Source: Actinomycetota bacterium (GTDB lineage: Bacteria > Actinomycetota > Humimicrobiia > Humimicrobiales > Humimicrobiaceae). Taken from it: a stretch of DNA of 14,033 bases. Of this stretch, positions 1 through 6,491 are shown one piece after another; the stretch's first letter is position 1; the number at the start of each line of letters is the position of its first letter. The translations under genes were made by a program, and so were the position numbers. The DNA lies in the NCBI GenBank assembly GCA_028697935.1, contig JAQVEM010000022.1, positions 1 through 14,033 on the forward strand, in the 5' to 3' direction. The notes below the pieces were generated by a model that saw only the letters and a list, made by a program, of their open reading frames with translations, searched no databases and was not told the origin of the DNA.

Positions 1-4
1 TATA

Positions 5-430
5 ATGGCTAAGGAAGTTATAGCACAGGTTAAATTACAAATTCCTGCTGGTCAGGCAAATCCTGCTCCTCCAGTTGGTCCGGCTCTTGGGCAGCATGGA
101 GTTAATATTATGGAGTTTTGTAAAGCTTTCAATGAAAGAACTTCAAAAGAGCAGGGAATGATTATCCCGGTTGTGTTGACTGTATACAAGGATAGGAGTT
201 TTAGTTTTATTACTAAAACGCCACCTGCTGTTGTTCTTATTAAAAAAGCTTTGAATTTAGAGAAGGGTTCAAGTGAACCTAACCGTGTGAAAGTAGGAGA
301 GCTTTCAAGGCAACAGGCAGAGGAAATTGCAAGGATTAAAATGAAAGATTTAAATGCAAGAAGTCTGGATAAGGCGGTTAAAATTATAGAAGGGACTGCC
401 AGAAGTATGGGTGTAAAAATAAGCTCATAG
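5..430 (+). CDS. rplK: 50S ribosomal protein L11
   Basis: L11 binds the GTPase-associated centre of 23S rRNA at the base of the L7/L12 stalk, where it contacts EF-G and other translation factors. The 141-residue length is that of the family. The N-terminal domain has the proline-rich helix with P20, P22, P23 and P26 in PAPPVGPALGQHG, where thiostrepton-type antibiotics act in other bacteria. It is followed by the conserved GVNIMEFCKAFN and KTPPA segments. The C-terminal RNA-binding domain ends in the typical IEGTARSMGV. The ATG at 5 aligns with the usual MAK start, but only 4 bases precede it, so the ribosome binding site and any upstream gene (nusG is usual) lie outside the window. It heads the L11-L1-L10-L12 cluster. 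No residue appears to be missing. Identification is near certain. Confidence 0.98.
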   Translation: MAKEVIAQVKLQIPAGQANPAPPVGPALGQHGVNIMEFCKAFNERTSKEQGMIIPVVLTVYKDRSFSFITKTPPAVVLIKKALNLEKGSSEPNRVKVGELSRQQAEEIARIKMKDLNARSLDKAVKIIEGTARSMGVKISS

Positions 431-450
431 CTTAATTTAATATTAAACTG

Positions 451-549
451 ATGCAAGACTCTGAATTCTTAAACAAAGCAATGAAAGTTTACATGAAAGA
501 CGACCAGGAAAATTGTTCAAAAAATAGCCCATTGGAAACTTATTTATAA
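451..549 (+). CDS. Possible 32-residue small ORF between rplK and rplA (doubtful)
   Basis: An ATG-to-TAA frame of 32 codons fills most of the 138-base gap between rplK and rplA. The product would begin MQDSEFLNKAMKVYMKDDQE and contain one cysteine at residue 22. It has no membrane segment, signal peptide or motif I recognise. No convincing Shine-Dalgarno site lies in front of its ATG; the preceding bases are almost all A and T. The frame ends 19 bases before the rplA start. In E. coli the rplK-rplA gap is only a few bases, so the length of this gap is what makes the ORF notable. An open frame of this size can occur by chance, and the region could equally be an untranslated spacer or an RNA regulatory element. 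No function is proposed. Confidence 0.15.
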   Translation: MQDSEFLNKAMKVYMKDDQENCSKNSPLETYL

Positions 550-568
550 TTTAAAGGAATGGTAGATT

Positions 569-1276
569 TTGAAAAGAGGGAAAAAATATTTATCAACAAT
601 AGAAAATCTCGATAAAAGTAAGATGTTAAGTCCCGCAGAAGCGATAAAGTGGATAAAGGAAAATCATTTTGCTAATTTTGATGAATCTATAGATATTAGT
701 GTGAATTTAGGAGTTGACCCCAGAAAAGCGGATCAGGTTGTACGAGGAACAGTAGTTTTACCACATGGAACTGGAAAAGTTAAAAAAATTCTTGTCTTTG
801 CACAGGGTGAAAAAGCAGTTGAAGCCAGAGATGCCGGGGCTGATTATGTTGGTGGCGAGGAACTTGTTGAAAAAATTAGTAATGGCTGGCTTGATTTCGG
901 GGTTTGTATTGCAACTCCTGATATGATGAAGCATGTAGGTAAGATTGCTAAAATTCTGGGTCCAAGAAAATTAATGCCAAATCCAAAGTCTGGAACAGTT
1001 ACTTTTGAGTTAAAAAAAGCAATTGAAGACTCAAAAAAAGGAAAATTAGAATTCAGGACTGACAGAAATGGTACAATACATTGTACTATTGGGAAAGTAT
1101 CCTTTGGATTGAAGGAGCTATTAGAAAATTATTTGACTCTAATTGATGCGATTATTAAATCAAGACCTGCGACAGCTAAAGGTAAGTATATAAAAAGTAT
1201 CTATATTTCTTCAACCATGGGTCCTTCAATAAAGATTGACCCAAATAAAATTACTGATATAACAGAAGCAGCATAA
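569..1276 (+). CDS. rplA: 50S ribosomal protein L1, TTG start
   Basis: L1 binds helices H76-H78 of 23S rRNA, forms the mobile L1 stalk at the E site, and in many bacteria represses its own operon by binding the mRNA. The 235-residue length is normal. Family landmarks are the KRGKKY N-terminus, VNLGVDPRKADQVVRG, LPHGTGK, the LGPRKLMPNPKSGTVT segment, RNDKNG-like RTDRNGTIH and the C-terminal ISSTMGPS. The start is TTG at 569, preceded by AAAGGA at 553-558. The nearby ATG at 559 is out of frame, and no in-frame ATG lies close upstream. The gene follows rplK after a long gap and precedes the rplJ leader. Its last codons and the bases after its stop are partly duplicated (see the repeats at 1255-1309). 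Identification is near certain; the TTG start is likely. Confidence 0.96.
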   Translation: MKRGKKYLSTIENLDKSKMLSPAEAIKWIKENHFANFDESIDISVNLGVDPRKADQVVRGTVVLPHGTGKVKKILVFAQGEKAVEARDAGADYVGGEELVEKISNGWLDFGVCIATPDMMKHVGKIAKILGPRKLMPNPKSGTVTFELKKAIEDSKKGKLEFRTDRNGTIHCTIGKVSFGLKELLENYLTLIDAIIKSRPATAKGKYIKSIYISSTMGPSIKIDPNKITDITEAA

Positions 1277-1309
1277 TTAAGCATAATTAATAACAGTGAT
1301 ATAACAGAA
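1255..1309 (+). repeat. Short direct repeats spanning the rplA stop codon
   Basis: TGATATAACAGAA occurs at 1255-1267, inside the last rplA codons, and again at 1297-1309, 42 bases on in the intergenic gap. Between the copies GCATAATTAA is repeated exactly in tandem at 1271-1280 and 1281-1290, the first copy containing the rplA stop. The pattern looks like a small local duplication of the gene's 3' end, perhaps by slippage. CATAAT within each tandem copy resembles a -10 box, but no good -35 box is in register, so no promoter is called. Confidence 0.75.
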
Positions 1310-1345
1310 TATGATATAGAAGAATAAAAGGATTATATATTATAA

Positions 1346-1402
1346 AACCAGCCCGCGACAGTAGGTGTTATCAGGTAAATAACTTAATTTCCTACCGAGG
1401 TT
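1346..1402 (+). promoter_or_regulatory. L10 ribosomal protein mRNA leader (L10-L12 complex binding site)
   Basis: The segment carries the conserved blocks of the bacterial L10 leader: GACAGTAGGTG at 1357-1367 and CTACCGAGG at 1392-1400, with CTTAATTT between them. Pairing can be drawn by hand. The outer helix is AACC 1346-1349 with GGTT 1399-1402. The middle helix is GTAGG 1361-1365 with CCTAC 1391-1395. The inner hairpin is GTTAT 1367-1371 with ATAAC 1379-1383. In studied bacteria the L10(L12)n complex binds this kink-turned RNA and shuts down rplJL expression. Its position directly before rplJ fits that role. The outer helix competes with the antiterminator at 1398-1429, which links ligand binding to the terminator that follows. 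Confidence 0.9.
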
Positions 1403-1429
1403 GATTTAAAAAGAAGATTAAATCGGCCT
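1398..1429 (+). promoter_or_regulatory. Candidate antiterminator hairpin of the rplJ leader
   Basis: GGTTGATTTAA at 1399-1409 can pair with TTAAATCGGCC at 1418-1428, giving 11 pairs including two G-U, extended by A1398-U1429, with an 8-base loop. Its 5' arm uses the GGTT that closes the outer helix of the L10 leader. Its 3' arm uses the 5' arm of the terminator at 1419-1464. It is therefore mutually exclusive with both and fits the antiterminator of an attenuation switch. This is hand folding only; no energies were calculated. Confidence 0.75.
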
Positions 1430-1464
1430 TTAGATAATGGGGGTCGATTTATTTTTATATTTTT
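1419..1464 (+). terminator. Intrinsic terminator/attenuator upstream of rplJ
   Basis: AAATCGGCC at 1420-1428 pairs with GGTCGATTT at 1442-1450 (one G-U pair), extended by T1419-A1451, with a 13-base loop. A T-rich run at 1452-1464 follows. The structure ends 24 bases before the rplJ ATG, so it would act within the leader rather than at the end of rplA. Termination is expected when the L10-L12 complex holds the outer leader helix, as described for the Bacillus L10 leader. Confidence 0.8.
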
Positions 1465-1488
1465 AGAAAAAGTAATTTGGAGGTCGTT

Positions 1489-2007
1489 ATGGCCAGAGAA
1501 GAAAAAATAAATAAAGTAGAAGAGCTGAGGGAAGTATTTAAAAAAAGCCGTGGTCTTATTTTTACTGATCACAGCGGGCTTAAAGCTAAAGAAGCTGTAG
1601 TTATAAGAGATAGGCTGGTAGAATCTGATTCGTATCTTAAAATAATAAAAAATACTCTTGCTTTTATAGCAGCTAAGGAAGTTTTTGAAGATCTGGACCT
1701 GAGTGATGTTTTAAAAGGACCCACCAGTATTGTTATAAGTAACAGCGATATAATTTCTACTGCCAGGATAGTAAAGGAACTTTCAAAAGAAATGGAGGCT
1801 TTAAAAGTAAAGGCAGGTATATTTGAAGACAGGCTTTTAACAGCGGAAGAAGTTAACAGATTTGCAAGCCTTCCTCCAGAAGAGGTTCTGCTGACAAATC
1901 TTGCAGTATTAATTAAGGCACCAATAATTAAACTGGTAAATGTTTTAAGTGCACCGACCAGAAACCTTGTGTTTGTTCTGAATGCAATTAAAGAAAAAAA
2001 GATATAA
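1489..2007 (+). CDS. rplJ: 50S ribosomal protein L10
   Basis: L10 anchors dimers of L7/L12 to 23S rRNA and forms the base of the stalk that recruits translational GTPases. The ATG at 1489 gives a 172-residue protein, the usual size, and lies 6 bases after TTTGGAGG at 1475-1482. A longer frame from the TTG at 1477 would start inside that Shine-Dalgarno site and is rejected. The N-terminal rRNA-binding domain shows the typical EEKINKVEELREVFKKSRG start, the YLKIIKNTLAFIAAK segment and KGPTSIV. The C-terminal helix, after SLPPEEVL and ending APTRNLVFVLNAIKE, is where L12 N-terminal domains bind. rplL follows after 18 bases, so the two are co-translated. Expression is probably feedback-controlled through the leader at 1346-1464. 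Confidence 0.97.
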   Translation: MAREEKINKVEELREVFKKSRGLIFTDHSGLKAKEAVVIRDRLVESDSYLKIIKNTLAFIAAKEVFEDLDLSDVLKGPTSIVISNSDIISTARIVKELSKEMEALKVKAGIFEDRLLTAEEVNRFASLPPEEVLLTNLAVLIKAPIIKLVNVLSAPTRNLVFVLNAIKEKKI

Positions 2008-2025
2008 ATTTAGTCAGGAGGAATA

Positions 2026-2556
2026 ATGGCAGAGTCAAAAAAAACAGATGATAAAACAGAAGAAAAGCTTGAAAAAGAAGCGAAAGAAGAGGAAAAAGTA
2101 AAGGAAGAAAAGGAAATGAGCGAAGAAAAGAAGGACACAGAGAAGAAAAAAGAAAAGGCGTCTGCTAAAAGTAATACTATAGCAGAAGTGTTAAGTGCTA
2201 TTGAAAAAATGACCGTACTGGAACTTTCTGAACTGGTTAAAGAGCTTGAGGAAAAATTTGGAGTTAGCGCTCAGGCAGTTCAGGTTGCAGCTCCTAATGC
2301 TGGAGCGGCAGCTCAGGGTCAGGCTGGCGAACCTGCTGAAGAAAAGACAGAATTTGATGTTTATTTAAAATCTGCAGGTGAAAAGAAAATCCAGGTTATA
2401 AAAGTAGTAAGATCGGTCACAACTCTGGGCCTAAAAGAAGCTAAAGAACTGGTTGATAAAGCACCTGGCATAATTAAAGAGAAAGTTTCGAAAGAGGAAG
2501 CTGAGAATATAAAGAAACAGCTTGAAGAAGCTGGTGCTGAGGTTGAGATAAAATAA
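2026..2556 (+). CDS. rplL: 50S ribosomal protein L7/L12 with a charged N-terminal extension
   Basis: L7/L12 forms the flexible ribosomal stalk that recruits and activates EF-G, EF-Tu, IF2 and release factors. The protein has 176 residues, whereas the family is usually 120-130. Residues 1-48 are an added segment in which 34 of 48 residues are Lys, Glu or Asp. The usual dimerising domain begins near residue 49 (SNTIAEVLSAIEKMTVLELS), followed by an Ala/Gly-rich hinge at about residues 84-100. The globular C-terminal domain comes last, with the factor-binding GLKEAKELVD helix. The first ATG has a strong site, AGGAGG at 2016-2021, so the extension is probably translated. An in-frame ATG at codon 31 (2116) with AGGAAG at 2102-2107 could also start a shorter form. 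The gene is directly after rplJ and before a strong terminator. The core identity is certain; the role of the extension is unknown. Confidence 0.96.
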   Translation: MAESKKTDDKTEEKLEKEAKEEEKVKEEKEMSEEKKDTEKKKEKASAKSNTIAEVLSAIEKMTVLELSELVKELEEKFGVSAQAVQVAAPNAGAAAQGQAGEPAEEKTEFDVYLKSAGEKKIQVIKVVRSVTTLGLKEAKELVDKAPGIIKEKVSKEEAENIKKQLEEAGAEVEIK

Positions 2557-2640
2557 GCTGGTTAAAAAGCTTCTTGTAAACTAAAAAGATTTAAAGATCC
2601 GGGAAAGAAAAAACCTGATAAAACACTAAAATCGAAAATA

Positions 2641-2685
2641 AAAAACTTATATGGGGTGTAAACACCATATAAGTTTTTATTCTGT
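2641..2685 (+). terminator. Strong intrinsic terminator after rplL
   Basis: AAAAACTTATATGG at 2641-2654 pairs perfectly with the complementary arm at 2665-2678 (14 pairs, 10-base loop). The stem ends in a T run that continues TTTTTATT. The A run on the 5' side means it may work on both strands. It lies 84 bases after the rplL stop and about 100 bases before the candidate rpoB promoter. It probably lowers or ends transcription from rplJL before rpoBC, comparable to the attenuator known between rplL and rpoB in E. coli. Confidence 0.88.
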
Positions 2686-2782
2686 CATATACAAATACAA
2701 AAGCTTAAATAAGCTGGCTGAGTAAATTACAGGTATCTCAGTAAAATGCTAGAAAACAATTAAATTAATTGAAGTAAAATAG

Positions 2783-2810
2783 TTGACTATTATCTATTTT
2801 TTGATAAACT
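2783..2810 (+). promoter_or_regulatory. Candidate sigma-70-type promoter for rpoBC
   Basis: TTGACT at 2783-2788 matches the -35 consensus at five of six positions. TAAACT at 2805-2810, 16 bases on, matches the -10 consensus at four of six. The site lies after the terminator and 140 bases before rpoB, where a promoter is needed if that terminator is efficient. No start site is proven. Confidence 0.5.
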
Positions 2811-2925
2811 ATAGGTTTGCCAGTTTTTCTCAGAAATTTGTCTGTACTGATTTTATTTAATTTTTTCATGTGGCCAGATTTATTTTATAAACTATTATAG
2901 CCTTTTTATTGTTTTGCCAATTTTT
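2804..2925 (+). repeat. Partly duplicated blocks upstream of rpoB
   Basis: ATAAACTAT occurs at 2804-2812 and 2887-2895. Soon after each copy comes a related 15-base block, GGTTTGCCAGTTTTT at 2814-2828 and GTTTTGCCAATTTTT at 2911-2925, identical at 13 of 15 positions. The order is the same in both copies, but the spacing differs by 14 bases. It could be an old promoter duplication or a pair of regulatory sites. Confidence 0.5.
2863..2891 (+). promoter_or_regulatory. Weaker second candidate promoter for rpoBC
   Basis: TATAAA at 2886-2891 is a good -10 box, with TTTTCA at 2863-2868 as a mediocre -35 after a 17-base spacer. It shares the block ATAAACTAT with the first candidate promoter. In a region this rich in A and T such matches are common, so confidence is low. 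Confidence 0.25.
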
Positions 2926-2949
2926 AAATATAAAATAGGAGAATAATTA

Positions 2950-5900
2950 ATGCAAGAGATAAAAAAAATCCAGAGATATAATTTAGGTAAAGCACCTGAT
3001 TTTATGAATATGCCTCACCTTTTAGATATACAGAGAAAATCTTTTCAGTGGTTTCTTGAAGAAGGTCTTATGGAAATTTTTGAGGACATTTCACCTATTG
3101 AAGATTTTACAGGTAATATGTCGCTTGATTTTTTGACCTATAGTTTTGGTGATTTTAATGCAACCCCGGATGAATGCAAAATGCAGGATATGTCTTATAC
3201 AGCACCGCTAAAAGTAATTTCAAGATTTATTAATAAGGAGACAGGTGAAATAAAGGAGCAGGAAGTCTTCATGGGAGATTTCCCGATGATGACTGAGAAG
3301 GGAACTTTTATAATAAACGGGACAGAAAGAGTGGTGGTTTCACAGCTGGTCCGTTCCCCTGGAGTGTACTTTGATACTGAAATTGATAAAAAATCTGAAA
3401 CATTTATATACCTCTGTAAAGTAATTCCTACACGGGGGTCGTGGATAGAAATTGAAACTGATAAAAAGAACGTCGCTTATGTAAGAATTGATAGAAAAAG
3501 AAAGTTTTTGCTTACAATTTTTCTTAAAGCTGTGGGCTTTGGTAATAATGAAGATTTACTGGCTATTTTTAACCCATATGACAAAAAAAATTGTATTAAA
3601 AATACTCTTGAAAAAGATTTAACAAGAACCGAGCAGGAAGCATTAATTGAAATCTATAAGAAACTAAGACCCGGTGAACCTCCTACAGTAGAAAGTTCTA
3701 AAAATCTTATAAATTCCTTATTTTTTAACCCAAAGCGTTATGACTTTGGAAAAGTAGGAAGATATAAGATAGACCAGAAATTAACAGATGAAACAGATAA
3801 AGATATTCTTGAAAGACTTAAAGCGATTAACCAGAAAATGGGCATAGACCCGGATGAAAAATATATTCTTAATTGTAAAGATATATACCTGATAGTCAAA
3901 TACCTGATACAGCTAATGGGTGGTGTTGGTGAAGTAGATGATATTGATCATTTCGGTAATAGAAGGGTCAAAAATGTTGGCGAACTTATACAGAATCAGG
4001 TAAGGATTGGCCTTTCAAGAATGGAAAGAGTTGTAAGAGAAAGAATGACTACACAGGATGTTGACACTATAACTCCGAAATCTCTGATTAATATCAGGCC
4101 TCTTGTTGCGAGTCTGAAAGAATTCTTTGGCAGCGGGCAGCTTTCACAATTCCTTGACCAGACAAATCCTCTTGCTGAGATTACTCATAAAAGAAGATTG
4201 AGTGCTCTTGGTCCGGGTGGTTTAAGCAGAGAAAGAGCAGGTTTTGAGGTCAGGGATGTTCACCCTTCACATTATGGAAGAATGTGCCCGATAGAAACAC
4301 CGGAAGGTCCTAATATCGGACTTATCGGGTCACTGGCCACTTTTGCCATTTTGAATGAATATGGATTTATAGAAACTCCTTATAGAAAGGTGACAAACGG
4401 GAAATTAACAAATAAGATTGAATATTTATCTGCGGACAATGAAGAAAATTATATTATTGCCGAGGCGACTGCAAAAGTTGATAAAGACAATCGATTAATA
4501 GAAGAAAAAGTAATGGCGCGTTTGGGCGACGATATAATTACAGTTGAACCGGAAATAGTGGATTATATTGACGTGTCCCCGATGCAGATTTTTAGTGCTG
4601 CTGCAGTACTTATACCTTTTCTTGAACACGATGATGCAAACAGGGCGCTGATGGGTTCTAATATGCAGCGCCAGGCTGTACCTTTAATTAATCCCGAACC
4701 ACCACTTGTTGGTACTGGAATGGAAGAAAAGATAGCAAAAGATAGTGGAGCATTAATCATGGCTATAGATGACGGCGTAGTTGAAGAAGTATTTGCAGAT
4801 CGTATAACAATAAATTATGAAAAAGAAAAAAAATATACTCACTATTTATATAAGTTTAAGAGATCAAATCAGGGAACGTGCATAAATCAAAAACCAATTG
4901 TTAAAGAAGGTGAAAAGGTTAAAGCAGGTCAGGTAATTGCTGATGGGGCTGCAACATGTGCGGGAGAAATTGCACTGGGAAGAAACTTGAGAGTAGCATT
5001 TATGTCCTGGGAAGGATATAACTATGAAGATGCAATTATTATTTCAGAAAGACTGGTAAAAGAAGATATCCTGTCTTCAATCCATATTTCAAAACAGGAA
5101 GTAGAAGCAAGAACCACAAAGTTAGGAGCAGAGGAGATAACAAGAGATATCCCGAGCATAGGTGAAGAGGCATTAAAGAATCTCGATGAACGGGGTATTA
5201 TCAGGATTGGAGCAGAGGTAAAACCCGGCGACATTCTGGTTGGTAAAATAACTCCAAAAGGTGAAACCGAGCTAACAGCTGAAGAAAAATTATTGAGGGC
5301 GATTTTTGGTGAAAAAGCCCGTGAAGTAAGAGAAAGTTCACTTAAAGTACCTCACGGAGAAGGTGGAAAAGTAATTGATGTACAGGTTTTTTCAAGAAAG
5401 AAGGGGCACGATCTCCCACCAGGAGTAAATGAGCTGGTAAGAGTATATATTGCTGAGAAAAGAAAAGTTTCAATTGGAGATAAGCTTGCCGGAAGGCATG
5501 GTAATAAAGGTGTCATCTCAGTGATTCTTCCAGAAGAAGATATGCCGTATACCGTAGATGGCGAGCCCATAGATATAATATTTAACCCCCTGGGGGTTCC
5601 CTCCAGAATGAACGTAGGACAGATACTGGAAACCCATCTTGGCTGGGCTGCATATAAAGGATGGAATAATATAGATACCGGTGGAAACGAACATATTTAT
5701 GTTTCAAATCCAATTTTTGAAGGAGTAAACGAAACAGAAATTGTGGAATTATTAAAATCTGCAGGATTACCAGGTAATGGGAAAACAACACTATATGATG
5801 GTCGTAGTGGAGAGAAATTGTCAGATAATATTACTATAGGTTATATATATGTAATGAAACTCCTGCATCTGGTTGACGATAAAATTCACGCCAGGTCCAC

Positions 5901-6438
5901 AGGGCCTTATTCTCTGGTTACCCAGCAGCCACTTGGTGGTAAAGCACAATTTGGTGGTCAGAGGTTTGGCGAAATGGAGGTATGGGCTCTGGAAGCCTAT
6001 GGTGCAGCCTATGCATTACAGGAAATGCTAACTATTAAGTCGGATGATGTAACAGGACGTGTGAAAACATATGAATCAATTGTAAAAGGTGAAAATATAG
6101 AGAAACCAGGTATACCGGAGTCATTTAAAGTTCTTATAAAAGAAATGCAGAGCCTCGCTCTTAATGTAGAAGTTTTATCTGAAGAAGGAAAAGAAATAGA
6201 TGTAGAGCATTCGGAAGATGAGATTATGAAAACAGTAGAAGAGCTGGGAATTGATTTACACAGAGATGAAAATTTTGAGAAAGAGGAAGTAAAGGAAGCA
6301 ATGGGATTAGAAACAGAATCTGAAGAAGATAATGAAACAATATTAAAAAGTAAGAAGCAAGAGGATATTGAAACAAAACTAAAAGCGGAAATAAAATCAG
6401 AGGCTTCCAGAAAGAAAAAAGACAAAATTAAAAAATAA
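2950..6438 (+). CDS. rpoB: DNA-directed RNA polymerase subunit beta
   Basis: RpoB forms one pincer of RNA polymerase and much of the catalytic cleft. The 1162-residue length matches the compact beta of Firmicutes and Actinobacteria rather than the longer proteobacterial form. The rifampicin region lies at residues 398-421 with the sensitive-type residues D403, H413 and S418 (E. coli D516, H526, S531). The NTP-path lysines are K845 and K853 in GDKLAGRHGNKG. The C-terminal clamp segment GGQRFGEMEVWALEAYGA is intact. After the usual end, which resembles the mycobacterial tail (ELGIDLHRDEN), residues 1119-1162 form an extra tail in which 25 of 44 residues are charged. The ATG at 2950 has AGGAG 8 bases upstream. 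rpoC follows after 53 bases, so the two are co-transcribed. Identification is certain. Confidence 0.99.
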   Translation: MQEIKKIQRYNLGKAPDFMNMPHLLDIQRKSFQWFLEEGLMEIFEDISPIEDFTGNMSLDFLTYSFGDFNATPDECKMQDMSYTAPLKVISRFINKETGEIKEQEVFMGDFPMMTEKGTFIINGTERVVVSQLVRSPGVYFDTEIDKKSETFIYLCKVIPTRGSWIEIETDKKNVAYVRIDRKRKFLLTIFLKAVGFGNNEDLLAIFNPYDKKNCIKNTLEKDLTRTEQEALIEIYKKLRPGEPPTVESSKNLINSLFFNPKRYDFGKVGRYKIDQKLTDETDKDILERLKAINQKMGIDPDEKYILNCKDIYLIVKYLIQLMGGVGEVDDIDHFGNRRVKNVGELIQNQVRIGLSRMERVVRERMTTQDVDTITPKSLINIRPLVASLKEFFGSGQLSQFLDQTNPLAEITHKRRLSALGPGGLSRERAGFEVRDVHPSHYGRMCPIETPEGPNIGLIGSLATFAILNEYGFIETPYRKVTNGKLTNKIEYLSADNEENYIIAEATAKVDKDNRLIEEKVMARLGDDIITVEPEIVDYIDVSPMQIFSAAAVLIPFLEHDDANRALMGSNMQRQAVPLINPEPPLVGTGMEEKIAKDSGALIMAIDDGVVEEVFADRITINYEKEKKYTHYLYKFKRSNQGTCINQKPIVKEGEKVKAGQVIADGAATCAGEIALGRNLRVAFMSWEGYNYEDAIIISERLVKEDILSSIHISKQEVEARTTKLGAEEITRDIPSIGEEALKNLDERGIIRIGAEVKPGDILVGKITPKGETELTAEEKLLRAIFGEKAREVRESSLKVPHGEGGKVIDVQVFSRKKGHDLPPGVNELVRVYIAEKRKVSIGDKLAGRHGNKGVISVILPEEDMPYTVDGEPIDIIFNPLGVPSRMNVGQILETHLGWAAYKGWNNIDTGGNEHIYVSNPIFEGVNETEIVELLKSAGLPGNGKTTLYDGRSGEKLSDNITIGYIYVMKLLHLVDDKIHARSTGPYSLVTQQPLGGKAQFGGQRFGEMEVWALEAYGAAYALQEMLTIKSDDVTGRVKTYESIVKGENIEKPGIPESFKVLIKEMQSLALNVEVLSEEGKEIDVEHSEDEIMKTVEELGIDLHRDENFEKEEVKEAMGLETESEEDNETILKSKKQEDIETKLKAEIKSEASRKKKDKIKK

Positions 6439-6491
6439 AGATGTCTGATGCTGGCTTATGCTAATTTAATTAATTTGGAGGTATTTTATAA

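Larger units (their letters stand above)
2557..2949 (+). other. 393-base rplL-rpoB intergenic region
   Basis: This is the longest gap without a gene. In order it holds a strong terminator (2641-2685), two weak small hairpins (AGCTT 2702-2706 with AAGCT 2711-2715; CTGAG 2718-2722 with CTCAG 2737-2741), a candidate promoter at 2783-2810, and a second weaker one at 2863-2891. Last comes the rpoB ribosome binding site AGGAG at 2937-2941. Two blocks around the promoters are repeated (see 2804-2925). No coding frame worth calling was seen. Confidence 0.8.

Noticed and set aside
559..561. ATG at 559 as the start of rplA
   Set aside because: It is in another reading frame. The in-frame TTG at 569 gives the conserved KRGKKY N-terminus.
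1477..1488. Longer L10 frame from TTG at 1477 adding four residues
   Set aside because: The TTG lies inside the Shine-Dalgarno site TTTGGAGG, and the ATG at 1489 gives the standard MAREEK start with correct spacing.
4141..4212. Possible rifampicin-resistance substitutions in RpoB
   Set aside because: The key residues D403, H413 and S418 are of the sensitive type. The differences from E. coli (for example L402 and T405) are not the usual resistance changes.
6009..6425. 138-codon antisense frame under the 3' end of rpoB
   Set aside because: It is Ser/Phe-rich because it mirrors Glu/Lys codons of the RpoB tail. It has no conserved motif and lies opposite a conserved gene.
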